A DNA stretch of 64,000 nt from Flavobacterium nitrogenifigens (GCF_003254565.1 NZ_QJRI01000180.1:248001-312000); one strand, 5' to 3'. Positions 8,324 to 16,443 are shown, counted from the first letter of the stretch. Numbers and translations are program-made. Notes: generated by a model not told the origin, from the sequence alone.

Positions 8324-8929
8324 TTATAAGTTTTTAAAGGTTTGCTCTAGGTGTTTGGTGTATTGTTCTTTAAAGATAATAATATTTTCTGGTGTTGCAC
8401 CTTTTTCTACATCATGAAAATGGAATCCATCTATTTTTTCCATTCCAGTAAATTTGTTCATTTTGTGGAAGCCAAACATTACGCCGTCATCAACGGAAGT
8501 TTCTTCAAAGAATTCTCCTGGAAGCGTAAAAGCGGTTGCAGGTGCGTTCCAACTCGTGGTAAGCATGTATTTGCGCCCATGTAGAAGTCCGCCAGTTCCG
8601 TAGTTGATATCAGGATTTACACGACTTCTTCCGTCGCTTTTATAGATTCCGTTGTTATGTCCTTGCGTGAAAACATCATCGATATATTTTTTGAAAAGAT
8701 TCGGAATTTGAAACCACCAAACAGGTGTATGATAAATGATTACATCTGCCCAAACAAATTTTTCTACTTCTTTTTGAAGGTTGATTTCGTCTTCAATGTG
8801 AGTTGTTTTTATTTCGTAATTGTTGTTTTTAGAAAGAAATTCAGTTGTCCAGTCTTGAACAGTTTTATTAAATTGTCCTCCTGAATGCGCGAATTTTTGT
8901 CCGCCGTTAATTATAAATATCTTTTTCAT
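8324..8929 (-). CDS. mdaB: NAD(P)H:quinone oxidoreductase, MdaB-like
   Basis: A 201-residue flavodoxin-fold reductase. The N-terminus IFIINGGQKFAHSGGQFN binds FMN/FAD phosphate in this family. HTPVWWFQIPNLFKKYIDDV is the diagnostic segment of MdaB, and GRKYMLTTSWNAP completes the isoalloxazine pocket. It is expected to reduce quinones by two electrons using NADPH in the cytoplasm, limiting semiquinone formation. It is first gene of a two-gene unit with the YgiN-like monooxygenase. The symbol is by resemblance to E. coli MdaB. Confidence 0.85.
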   Translation of the reverse strand: MKKIFIINGGQKFAHSGGQFNKTVQDWTTEFLSKNNNYEIKTTHIEDEINLQKEVEKFVWADVIIYHTPVWWFQIPNLFKKYIDDVFTQGHNNGIYKSDGRSRVNPDINYGTGGLLHGRKYMLTTSWNAPATAFTLPGEFFEETSVDDGVMFGFHKMNKFTGMEKIDGFHFHDVEKGATPENIIIFKEQYTKHLEQTFKNL

Positions 8930-9270
8930 TTTATTATTGTTTCTTTTGAAAATGGATTCGTGAGGGATTGAGGCGGTATCTTTTTGCGTAATGAAATAGA
9001 GTAAAAAATATAGTCAAAAACCCGATTCGCTGTGGCGAACACGCCCAAATTCTAGTTATTTAATTTTTTGAGATTTTTTTTAAACACATAGAGACATAGA
9101 TTTCTCTTTCTGGAAAAGAGAATGGAAAGAAACTAGTTTCTAACACATCGTTCACAAAGTTTGTCATTCCTCGTTCTTCGGAATGACAAGATTACGTTGA
9201 CTATGTTTATTAATGCAAGTGAAACGCCTTTATAGACAAAGTATAACTATGTTTCTATGTGTTTAAAATA
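8930..9270. other. 341-base gap containing an inverted-repeat element
   Basis: There is no gene. The stretch 9080-9266 is bounded by 20-base inverted repeats (9080-9099 and 9247-9266, 19 of 20 matching; word AAACACATAGA). Inside it lies a perfect 10-base-stem hairpin, TTGTCATTCC/GGAATGACAA (9161-9170 with 9180-9189). The remaining 8930-9079 part shows nothing recognisable beyond the upstream region of the mdaB-like gene. Confidence 0.65.
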
Positions 9271-10257
9271 TTATTTTATTTTAGCAATTGCCTGATTGAT
9301 GAATTCTAATTCTGAAGCTGATAAATCGAAATTCATTGTTTTGGCGTTTGAAATGGCTTGTTCTGCGTTTCTTGCTCCTGCTAGAACAATTGCAATTCCT
9401 TTTTGTAAAGATGTCCAGCGTAATACTAATTGTGATAAGCTTGCTTCTTTTGCATGAGCTAAAGAAGTTAATTCTTCGACTAAAGTTTTTACTTTTTGAA
9501 GATCAAACTGATTGAAATATCCATTTCTATGGTCATTTTCTTTTAATTTACTGTCAGTGAAATATTTCCCAGTCAATAAACCTCTTTCCATTGGGCTATA
9601 AGCAATGATTCCGATGTTTTCTGCAGCTGTGAAAGGAATTAGTTCTTCTTCAATTTTGCGATTCAACATACTGTAAGCAACTTGATTTGAAGCGACTTGA
9701 ATCGTTTTTTGTGCTTCCTGAATTTGAGCCACATTATAATTGCTTACTCCAAATGCTCTTATTTTTCCTTGTTGAATAAGCGTTTCAACAGCTTCCATTG
9801 TTTCAGAAATTGAAGTTGTTGAATCTGGCCAGTGAATTTGCAGTAAATCGATATAATCGGTTTGAAGACGTTTTAAGCTTTCTTCAACTTCTTTAATTAC
9901 GTTTGCTTTTGATGAATATTTATATACGGGCACTTTTTTACCGTTGTCGTCAGCGTCGAAAAAGAAATCACCTTTTCCGTTATTACTTCCGTCCCAAACC
10001 AAACCGAATTTAGTAAGTAATTGAATTTTAGAACGATCGTAAGATTTTATAGCTTCGCCGATCATTTCTTCGCTTAGACCAAATCCGTAAAAAGGAGCAG
10101 TGTCAATTGTAGTAACACCGTGGTCAATTGAAGCCTGAACAGATGCTATTGAATCTTTCTTTTCTGTTCCGCCCCACATAGTTCCTCCAATGGCGAATGC
10201 ACCATAAGTAATAGCTGATAATTCAAGTTCTGAGTTGCCTAGTTTTCTATATTCCAT
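9271..10257 (-). CDS. Aldo/keto reductase
   Basis: A 328-residue NADPH-dependent oxidoreductase with a TIM-barrel fold. The catalytic tetrad is visible: D52 in IDTAPFYG, Y57, K83 in LLTKFG and H142 in LLQIHWPD. Later segments FGVSNYNVAQIQEA, AYSPMERGLLTGK and IVLAGARNAEQA match the YghZ/YajO/IolS-type AKR family. The substrate is unknown. It is divergently transcribed from an AraC regulator, which is a plausible controller. Confidence 0.92.
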   Translation of the reverse strand: MEYRKLGNSELELSAITYGAFAIGGTMWGGTEKKDSIASVQASIDHGVTTIDTAPFYGFGLSEEMIGEAIKSYDRSKIQLLTKFGLVWDGSNNGKGDFFFDADDNGKKVPVYKYSSKANVIKEVEESLKRLQTDYIDLLQIHWPDSTTSISETMEAVETLIQQGKIRAFGVSNYNVAQIQEAQKTIQVASNQVAYSMLNRKIEEELIPFTAAENIGIIAYSPMERGLLTGKYFTDSKLKENDHRNGYFNQFDLQKVKTLVEELTSLAHAKEASLSQLVLRWTSLQKGIAIVLAGARNAEQAISNAKTMNFDLSASELEFINQAIAKIK

Positions 10258-10319
10258 GATTGTGATTTTTTATGTTTAAAATTGATAAGGCAAAATTATA
10301 CCGTTTTTATGATTCTTAT

Positions 10320-10352
10320 TTGGTATATATTTGTCTTTTTTAGGTATATTTG
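10320..10352 (+). promoter_or_regulatory. Bacteroidota-type promoter of the AraC gene
   Basis: TTG at 10320-10322 and TATATTTG at 10345-10352 form the -33/-7 pair with a 22-base spacer. Because an in-frame TTG (10350) falls inside this -7 box, translation should begin at the ATG at 10374 instead. Confidence 0.6.
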
Positions 10353-10373
10353 CAACTTCAAATAATTAGAATT

Positions 10374-11219
10374 ATGAAAAAAGAAAACTTATACGAACCT
10401 TTTACGGTTTCTTTTGAAACGCTGAATGAATATCCAGATGTTGGAGATCGTCATAATTTTTTCGAACTGGTTTATATTCTAGAAGGAACGGGAAGACAGT
10501 GTATTAATAAGAATATTTTTGAATATGATCCAGGGCATTTGTTTTTATTGACGCCCGAGGATTGCCATAATTTTACAATTGAGACCAAAACGAAATTTTT
10601 CTTTTTAAGGTTTAATGATATTTATTTGAAAAACTCAAGTCTGCAGAATGAAAATATTCAGCGATTAGAATATATTCTTCAAAATGCAAATCATCAGCCA
10701 GGCTGTATTCTAAAAAATGATCCTGATAAATGTTTGGTAAAGGTGATGATTGAAGCTATTTGCCGCGAACATCAGGACAAAGATGTTTACAATCAGGAAT
10801 TGATTCAGCAGTTGGTAAATACCTTGATTATTATTGTGGCGAGAAATATCGCGAAATATCTTCCAGAACAAGTAACCATAAATACTGAAGCTAAAGCGAT
10901 GGATATTCTGCAATACATTCAGAACAATATTTATTATCCTGAAAAAATCAAAGCGGAATCTATTAGTGATTATTTCGGAATTTCGAATACTTATTTAGGA
11001 CGTTATTTTAAGAAACATGCCAGCGAAACGATGCAACAGTATATCAGCAATTATAAAACGAAACTGATTGAACATCGTTTGCAATTTAGCGAGAAGCGTA
11101 TTAATGAAATTGCATATGAATTTGGCTTTACAGATGAAAGCCACTTTAATAAGTTTTTTAGAAAGCAAAAAGGCTATAGTCCGTCTGAGTTTAGAAAGAC
11201 AATTCGATTGAGTGCGTAG
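10374..11219 (+). CDS. AraC family transcriptional regulator
   Basis: A 281-residue protein counted from ATG 10374; an in-frame TTG 24 bases upstream lies within the promoter -7 box and is rejected. The N-terminal half is an AraC cupin (HNFFELVYILEGTGRQCIN, YDPGHLFLLTPEDCHNF). The C-terminal ~100 residues hold two helix-turn-helices (ESISDYFGISNTYLGRYFKK and INEIAYEFGFTDESHFNKF). It is probably a ligand-responsive activator. The divergent aldo/keto reductase is the likely target, given the 116-base shared control region. Confidence 0.9.
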   Translation: MKKENLYEPFTVSFETLNEYPDVGDRHNFFELVYILEGTGRQCINKNIFEYDPGHLFLLTPEDCHNFTIETKTKFFFLRFNDIYLKNSSLQNENIQRLEYILQNANHQPGCILKNDPDKCLVKVMIEAICREHQDKDVYNQELIQQLVNTLIIIVARNIAKYLPEQVTINTEAKAMDILQYIQNNIYYPEKIKAESISDYFGISNTYLGRYFKKHASETMQQYISNYKTKLIEHRLQFSEKRINEIAYEFGFTDESHFNKFFRKQKGYSPSEFRKTIRLSA

Positions 11220-11228
11220 TTTTTTTTA

Positions 11229-11398
11229 GCCACGAATTCACGAATTTACTCTAATTTTTTGGCTGTTTTTATTTCACATATCGCACTAAAAATTAAAAAT
11301 GAATTGTTAAATCTGCGAGAGAAAAAATAAAAAATCAGTGTAAATACGCGTTTTCGTAAAGCGAATCCGTTTTATCAGTGTACTTTAATTCAAAAACT
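11229..11398. repeat. Composite dispersed repeat region
   Basis: This begins with GCCACGAATTCACGAATT (11229-11246, as at 7954), then carries AAATCTGCGAGAGAA (11309-11323, reverse complement of 2541-2555), then two similar ATCAGTGTA words near 11334 and 11374. No coding content. It fills the gap between two convergent genes. Confidence 0.55.
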
Positions 11399-11401
11399 TA
11401 A

Positions 11402-12163
11402 TTAGATAATCTTCTTAATTACACGAAGTTTGTGAGTGTGTTTGTTTAATTCGGGATTGTAGATTCCAGTATGGTCCAAACGGTCAATGCGTACTTTTCC
11501 ACTTGCGTGAATGATGTAGTTGTTTTCCATTATGATGCCTACGTGAGTAATATTTCCTTCATCATTATCAAAGAAAGCCAAATCGCCTGGTTCGCATTCT
11601 TCAATAAAGCTTAACGGATCGCCTTCAAGTGCTTGTTGCGATGCATCACGATGAATTTTATAACCGTTTAATTTATATACCATTTGGGTAAAACCTGAGC
11701 AGTCAATTCCAAAAGGTGTTTTTCCACCCCATAGATATGGAGCATTCAGATACATAAAAGCAGTTTTTATCAAGGCGCTTTTAGGTTTGATGCCGCTGGT
11801 TTTGGTTCCTTCAAAATCAAAGTTTGAAGTATTGATTTCGCTATTATTTAAAAAAGATAGAGAAGCCCCAAGCGGAATAGGAAGTAGAAGATTATTGGGA
11901 GCTGTGATGTAATCAATTAAATCAGCATTTAAAATAATGGATTCTTTGCTCAAAAGATCAAATTGCTCTTTGGTAATTTCCTGATATTGCTTAGAATCAA
12001 CCCAGCCTTCATAGTCGTCAAACTGAATTCTTATTTTAGCCCATTGATTATGGCGTTCTAAAATTTCGATATGCTCGCCAAACAAGAGCTGTGTAACAAT
12101 TTCACTTCTGTCGCTGGCTTCAGCGCGAACTGGTACTATGGCTAAATTGCAAATTCCAAACAT
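11402..12163 (-). CDS. C40 family peptidase (NlpC/P60) with SH3 domains
   Basis: A 253-residue cell-wall hydrolase. An SH3b-type domain occupies about residues 1-65 (VPVRAEASDRSEIVTQLLFG, WAKIRIQFDDYEGWVDSKQY), followed by a second SH3-like region. The catalytic NlpC/P60 domain (about 128-250) has Cys155 in DCSGFTQ, His207 in THVGI and His219 as the likely third residue. Members cleave gamma-D-Glu-diaminopimelate peptide links. No signal peptide is visible, as in YkfC-like cytosolic enzymes, which suggests muropeptide recycling. It sits 67 bases downstream of the thiolase gene with a hairpin between. Confidence 0.9.
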   Translation of the reverse strand: MFGICNLAIVPVRAEASDRSEIVTQLLFGEHIEILERHNQWAKIRIQFDDYEGWVDSKQYQEITKEQFDLLSKESIILNADLIDYITAPNNLLLPIPLGASLSFLNNSEINTSNFDFEGTKTSGIKPKSALIKTAFMYLNAPYLWGGKTPFGIDCSGFTQMVYKLNGYKIHRDASQQALEGDPLSFIEECEPGDLAFFDNDEGNITHVGIIMENNYIIHASGKVRIDRLDHTGIYNPELNKHTHKLRVIKKII

Positions 12164-12184
12164 CTAAGGAAATTTATAAAGTTG

Positions 12185-12217
12185 AAAATCAGGAGCCATA
12201 TTATAACTCCTGATTTT
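12185..12217 (-). terminator. Hairpin after the thiolase gene
   Basis: AAAATCAGGAG (12185-12195) pairs perfectly with CTCCTGATTTT (12207-12217). On the minus strand it is followed by only a short T run, so it may be a weak terminator before the peptidase gene. Confidence 0.55.
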
Positions 12218-12230
12218 TTGAGATATTGTT

Positions 12231-13409
12231 TTAAGCTCTTTCGATAACAATTGCCGATGCGCCACCGCCGCCGTTGCAGATCGCAGCAGCTCCAGTTTTT
12301 GCATTGTTTTGTTCTAAAACATTTAGTAAAGTTACAATAATACGTGCTCCAGAAGCTCCAAGAGGATGTCCTAAAGAAACTGCACCACCGTTTACGTTTA
12401 CTTTATCGTTATCAAGGTTTAATATTTTAGCATTAGCCAGTCCAACTACAGAGAAAGCTTCGTTAAATTCGAAGAAATCAACATCTGAAATTGAAATTCC
12501 TGCTTTGTCTAAAGCTTTCGGTAATGCTTTTGCCGGACTTGTTGTAAACCATTTTGGTTCTTGTGCAGCATCTGCGTAACCTTTTATGTAAGCTAGAGGT
12601 TTTAAACCTAATGCATTTGCTTTTTCTTCAGACATTAAAACCAAAGCAGCAGCTCCGTCATTGATTGTAGAAGCGTTTGCAGCAGTTACAGTTCCGTCTT
12701 TTGTGAAAACTGGTGCTAAAGATGGAATTTTATCTAATTTCACATTAGTATATTCTTCGTCTTTAGAGAATATAATTGGTTCGCCACGTCTTTGTGGCAC
12801 TTCAACAGGAACAACTTCATTGTCGAATTTTCCAGCGTCCCAAGCTTTAGCGCTTCTTTCATAAGATTGAATAGAAAAAGCATCTTGTTCTTCACGGCTG
12901 ATTTTGTATTCAGATGCACATAAATCAGCGCAAACTCCCATTGCGTTGTTGTCGTAAGCATCTGTTAAACCATCTTTCTGCATTCCGTCAAGCATAGTTG
13001 CAGGACCAAATTTGTTTCCAGCACGCATTTGTACATAGTGAGGAATTAAGCTCATGCTTTCCATTCCGCCCGCTACTACGATTTCAGCGTCACCGCAAGC
13101 GATTGCTTGTGCAGCAAACATTACAGCTTTCATTCCAGAAGCACATACTTTGTTTACTGTTGTAGCAGCAACTTCTTCAGACAGACCAGCAAAAAGTGCT
13201 GCCTGACGTGCTGGAGCTTGTCCAACTCCCGCCTGAATTACATTCCCCATGAAAACTTCATCGACTAATTTTGGGTCAAGATTAATTTTTGAAAGCGCTC
13301 CTTTTATGGCAGCAGCTCCTAATTTTGGTGCAGGTACACTAGATAACCCGCCCATGAAACTTCCGATAGGTGTTCTAACGGCAGAAACGATAACAACTCT
13401 TTTGTTCAT
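12231..13409 (-). CDS. Acetyl-CoA C-acyltransferase (thiolase)
   Basis: A 392-residue enzyme of usual thiolase length. Cys89 in VNKVCASGMKA is the acyl-accepting nucleophile. The C-terminal GGAVSLGHPLGASGARI provides the catalytic histidine, and AAICNGGGGAS the second cysteine. It catalyses reversible condensation of two acyl-CoA units in acetoacetyl-CoA formation or beta-oxidation; closeness to AtoB/ThlA-type sequences favours acetyl-CoA acetyltransferase. No other beta-oxidation gene is adjacent, so the direction is not settled by context. Confidence 0.95.
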   Translation of the reverse strand: MNKRVVIVSAVRTPIGSFMGGLSSVPAPKLGAAAIKGALSKINLDPKLVDEVFMGNVIQAGVGQAPARQAALFAGLSEEVAATTVNKVCASGMKAVMFAAQAIACGDAEIVVAGGMESMSLIPHYVQMRAGNKFGPATMLDGMQKDGLTDAYDNNAMGVCADLCASEYKISREEQDAFSIQSYERSAKAWDAGKFDNEVVPVEVPQRRGEPIIFSKDEEYTNVKLDKIPSLAPVFTKDGTVTAANASTINDGAAALVLMSEEKANALGLKPLAYIKGYADAAQEPKWFTTSPAKALPKALDKAGISISDVDFFEFNEAFSVVGLANAKILNLDNDKVNVNGGAVSLGHPLGASGARIIVTLLNVLEQNNAKTGAAAICNGGGGASAIVIERA

Positions 13410-13434
13410 TTTCTGTTTAATAATAGTTAGTAAG

Positions 13435-13464
13435 CAAATTTACTGTTTATTTGAATAAATTCAA
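13435..13464 (-). promoter_or_regulatory. Promoter of the thiolase gene
   Basis: On the minus strand, TTG (complement of 13462-13464) is followed 19 bases later by TAAATTTG (complement of 13435-13442), a full match to the Bacteroidota -33/-7 consensus, 25 bases before the ATG. Confidence 0.7.
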
Positions 13465-13586
13465 ATTTTGTATTGAATAGGGTTGATTTTAAATTTAAGG
13501 TGAAATTTTTGTTAATTCTATTTGTTTGATTGTGAAGTGGTTTTGAAAAAAAGATGAAAAAAAACTAAAAAAACTCAAAAAAAAGC

Positions 13587-13617
13587 TTGTGAGAAAAGGA
13601 ATGTTGTTATACATTTG
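13587..13617 (+). promoter_or_regulatory. Promoter of the tRNA cluster
   Basis: TTG at 13587-13589, a 20-base spacer and TACATTTG at 13610-13617 lie 32 bases before the first tRNA. It probably drives at least the Ser, Pro and first Arg tRNAs as one transcript. Confidence 0.7.
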
Positions 13618-13649
13618 CACTCGCAAAACGGAAGCAATTCCACTAGCAA

Positions 13650-13733
13650 GGAGAGGTGCCAGAGCGGTAATGGAGCAGATTGCTAATCTGTCGACGGGTA
13701 ACCGTCGCCAGGGTTCGAGTCCCTGTCTCTCCG
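13650..13733 (+). tRNA. tRNA-Ser (GCU)
   Basis: An 84-base cloverleaf. The acceptor GGAGAGG pairs with TCTCTCC plus discriminator G. The anticodon stem CAGAT/ATCTG encloses a loop with GCT. The extended variable arm (CGACGGGTAACCGTCG) is typical of serine tRNA, and the T arm has TTCGAGT. CCA is not encoded. Confidence 0.95.
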
Positions 13734-13747
13734 CTTAAATTTTGCCT

Positions 13748-13822
13748 CGGGGTGTAGCGTAGCCCGGTTATCGCGCCTGCTTTGGGAGCAGGAGGCCGCA
13801 GGTTCGAATCCTGCCACCCCGA
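13748..13822 (+). tRNA. tRNA-Pro (UGG)
   Basis: A 75-base cloverleaf. The acceptor CGGGGTG pairs with CACCCCG, discriminator A. The anticodon stem CCTGC/GCAGG encloses TTTGGGA (anticodon TGG), and the T arm is GCAGG-TTCGAAT-CCTGC. The unpaired-looking C1-G72 start is characteristic of proline tRNAs. Confidence 0.95.
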
Positions 13823-13838
13823 CTACAATTGAAATAAT

Positions 13839-13912
<74 letters not shown>

Positions 13913-13914
13913 CA

Positions 13915-13946
13915 AAAAGTCACTCAAATAGAGTGACTTTTTTGTT
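13915..13946 (+). terminator. Terminator after first tRNA-Arg
   Basis: AAAGTCACTC pairs with GAGTGACTTT around a short AAATA loop and is followed by a T run. The hairpin and about 40 further bases are nearly repeated after the second tRNA-Arg. Confidence 0.85.
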
Positions 13947-13993
13947 TTTATGTATATACGTTTGATTTCTATTCTTAGAAATTTAAAAATAAT

Positions 13994-14067
13994 GGTTCCA
14001 TAGCTCAGCTGGATAGAGCAACGCACTTCTAATGCGTAGGTCGAAGGTTCGAATCCTTCTGGGATCA
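13994..14067 (+). tRNA. tRNA-Arg (UCU), second copy
   Basis: A 74-base cloverleaf. The acceptor GGTTCCA pairs with TGGGATC using two G-U type pairs, discriminator A. The anticodon stem ACGCA/TGCGT encloses CTTCTAA (anticodon TCT). Its last bases plus one flanking base (14052-14068) recur exactly at 16444-16460, so it appears to have served as an integration site. Confidence 0.93.
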
Positions 14068-14068
14068 C
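14052..14068 (+). other. Candidate att site (left) in tRNA-Arg 3' end
   Basis: The 17-base word AATCCTTCTGGGATCAC ends the tRNA and is repeated exactly at 16444-16460. This fits integration into a tRNA 3' end with the tRNA kept whole. Confidence 0.6.
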
Positions 14069-14069
14069 A

Positions 14070-14098
14070 AAAGCCACTCAAATCGAGTGGCTTTTTTG
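14070..14098 (+). terminator. Terminator after second tRNA-Arg
   Basis: AAAGCCACTC pairs with GAGTGGCTTT and is followed by a T run. This and the following ~40 bases closely match the flank of the first tRNA-Arg. Confidence 0.85.
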
Positions 14099-14343
14099 TT
14101 TTTATGGATATAGTTTTGATTTCCATCCTTAGAAATTTGGTTTGCACATAGTTTGCACAAACTTATCAAGTCTTGACCATAAAAATTCCATTTATGGCAA
14201 ATGCAAAAATATTCAACTTACTAATTGTTTGATGATTTTTAAGAATTAATATTTACATTTGAATTTAACTATAAGCGCTGTTTATCACACCCATCTACTC
14301 TAATTTAGGCGGAAGGTAAAGGGAGTAAAGTATAAAATTAATT

Positions 14344-15039
14344 ATGAGACAAATAGAAAATAATTTAATAACGTTTTCAACGAGCCTTACTGGAGACCAT
14401 CTTAGTTTAGCAATGGAAGCATATTATGATTTACAAGACTCCAAAGATCATAGGAAAAAAAGTGCAATTTCAACAATCCTACACTCATTTTGTGGTCTTG
14501 AATCTGCTGTGAATTTGATTGGTTTTGAAATATTTTTTAATAAAGAGTCGCAAAGATATATCGAAGAATCTAAAAGAGATTTTGCCTTAAAAAGAATGGT
14601 AAAATCTTGGAATGCGTCAATAGCATGTTTAGATAAAATTGATTTAATATTGTCTATAAATTCAGCGAGTTTAGAAGGACGATTAAGAAATGAGTTGACT
14701 GAACTGAATACTATTCGAAATTGGATTTCTCATGGTTTTCCTTATAAAACAACTTGGTTAGTTGAACCTGACAAAGAAGATAATACAAAAGGAACTGTCG
14801 TAGATTTTGAATACAGTGTCAATTGGAAGCAAAAATTTCCAAATACAAAGTTTAATGCTTTAGATGCTTTAGATATAACTGATGCAGAAAAAACCCTTAA
14901 AATAGTATTTGAAATACTCATTAAAATATCAAAAGCAACAAATGATGTTTTTCATGTAGTAACATATAATGATGGGGGAAAATACAAATTAATTCATAAA
15001 GGTTCAACTGTTGACAGCATTATAAAACGAGAAAAATAG
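14344..15039 (+). CDS. HEPN-like protein of unknown function (candidate RNase)
   Basis: A 231-residue soluble, mostly helical protein not recognised as a named family. Residues 118-131 read ELTELNTIRNWISHG, an R125-x4-H130 motif in a helical setting that matches the RX4-6H signature of HEPN ribonucleases and toxins. Upstream helices (STILHSFCGLESAVNLIG and RMVKSWNASIACLDKIDLIL) fit the four-helix HEPN core. No membrane segment or signal peptide is seen. It lies in the tRNA-Arg island, 150 bases before an AlbA_2 gene. A defence or toxin role is inference; a non-catalytic HEPN is equally possible. Confidence 0.6.
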   Translation: MRQIENNLITFSTSLTGDHLSLAMEAYYDLQDSKDHRKKSAISTILHSFCGLESAVNLIGFEIFFNKESQRYIEESKRDFALKRMVKSWNASIACLDKIDLILSINSASLEGRLRNELTELNTIRNWISHGFPYKTTWLVEPDKEDNTKGTVVDFEYSVNWKQKFPNTKFNALDALDITDAEKTLKIVFEILIKISKATNDVFHVVTYNDGGKYKLIHKGSTVDSIIKREK

Positions 15040-15189
15040 TCAGTATCTAGCTAATAAAACGGATTTAGCAATAGGCTTAATGGTTAATGGAAAATTGATT
15101 TTGTATTTGGATTTATATGACAAATTAAAATAATCGGCTTAATTTAGTCTAAAACCTACTTTAGTACTAGAATATCTTAATAAAAAAAA

Positions 15190-16221
15190 ATGATAACAGA
15201 AATTGAATTCGAAAAATTAATTAGTAAAAATGAAAGTTCAATTTTGGACTTCAAAGGGGAATTTTATGATTTCAAGAAAGAGAGTAACGATTTAGTTACA
15301 GCCAAATTTGTTAAGGACGTAATCTCATTTTGTAACACGATAAGAACTGAAACTTCATACATTATATTCGGAATTCAAGAAATAGATAATGGAGGTTTAG
15401 AATTTAAGGGAATGAAGGAAAAAGTAGATGATGCAATTCTACAAGATAAAATAAAAGACAAGGTAATTCCAAGGCCTAATTTTTCATTTTACACAATTAA
15501 GCACAAAGAAAAACAATTCGGAATTTTGGAATTTCCAATAATAAGATATGAAATGCCAATTGTTCCTGCTATCAAAAATTTGAAAGGTCTTGAGGTTGGA
15601 AAAGTATATTACAGAAATGGTACTTCAAATACGGAAGCAACTGCTTATGATGTAATAAGAATTAATGATTGGTTAAAATCATTACCAGAAATAAGAGAAC
15701 AGAACTCTTTAAATGATGAAGTTTCTAAATTTATAAAAGAACTAACTAAAAACGAACAAAAACTTTCTGTAATTATTTCAGACTTATTTTCTTTATCTAA
15801 GAAATATGAGCTTGAAGAATTAAGAAAATTTTGTTTAGTCGAAATTCAAGGAATCAAATCTTCTAATTCAGAAGGGGCAGAATATCGAATACAAAAAGTT
15901 TTCATTTCATGGAATAAAATTGAGATAAACCCATATGCTTACTTAAAACCATCTATTAGTTCACTAATAAAAGAAATAGAAAACAACAAAGAGTTTTTTG
16001 AGAGTAAAATAGTTATGCATCATCCAATAATTGAAATAGAAAGTTCTTTAGATCAATTAAACAGTGATCCAAATTCATATGGGACTATGAAAACTGATGC
16101 AAAAGAATTACTCGATATGGAAAAAGCACATGATTTATATATTTATACTTTTCCTGACAATATTAATTCATTGTATAGAAATATCAGGCAAAAAGCAATT
16201 GATATATTAATGAAAATATAA
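15190..16221 (+). CDS. AlbA_2 (Schlafen-type) domain protein with unclassified C-terminal half
   Basis: A 343-residue protein. Residues about 8-165 match the AlbA_2/divergent AAA-4 type domain: ESSILDFKGEFYDF at the N-terminus, FVKDVISFCNT, YIIFGIQEIDNGG, and the closing GKVYYRNGTSNTEAT. Such domains bind nucleic acid and occur in regulators and defence proteins. The second half (about 185-343) is different; LSKKYELEELRKFCLVEIQG followed by EYRIQKV resembles, weakly and by eye, the AbiTii abortive-infection domain. It probably forms a functional unit with the preceding HEPN-like gene inside the island. Confidence 0.7.
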   Translation: MITEIEFEKLISKNESSILDFKGEFYDFKKESNDLVTAKFVKDVISFCNTIRTETSYIIFGIQEIDNGGLEFKGMKEKVDDAILQDKIKDKVIPRPNFSFYTIKHKEKQFGILEFPIIRYEMPIVPAIKNLKGLEVGKVYYRNGTSNTEATAYDVIRINDWLKSLPEIREQNSLNDEVSKFIKELTKNEQKLSVIISDLFSLSKKYELEELRKFCLVEIQGIKSSNSEGAEYRIQKVFISWNKIEINPYAYLKPSISSLIKEIENNKEFFESKIVMHHPIIEIESSLDQLNSDPNSYGTMKTDAKELLDMEKAHDLYIYTFPDNINSLYRNIRQKAIDILMKI

Positions 16222-16443
16222 AAAACATTTATCAATATTTACTATAATGTATTTAGAAGATTAGATAAATCAATTTAGAATAGCACGTTTCAAAATAAGG
16301 CACTATAATACTCCGATGAGAAATTAATCATCTGGCAAAAAGAGGAAAATGTAATTTAATATTATAATATAGCAATGATTATGAAGGTAAATTTTGAAAT
16401 AATGAAAACATAGAATTGATGGGGGTTTGTAGCCTATAGTTGC

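Larger units (their letters stand above)
14069..16443. mobile_element. Small tRNA-Arg-associated genomic island
   Basis: The region lies between the 17-base direct repeats. It contains two genes unlike the housekeeping neighbours (a HEPN-like protein and an AlbA_2 protein), is strongly AT-rich, and has a pair of TTTGCACA repeats 11 bases apart at 14141-14148 and 14152-14159 that could be integrase arm sites. No integrase gene is present. A 12-codon open frame at 14194-14232 might be the stub of one. This looks like a decayed or deleted integrative element. Confidence 0.55.

Noticed and set aside
10350..10373. Upstream TTG start for the AraC regulator
   Set aside because: The TTG lies inside the TATATTTG -7 box, so it would be at or before the transcription start.
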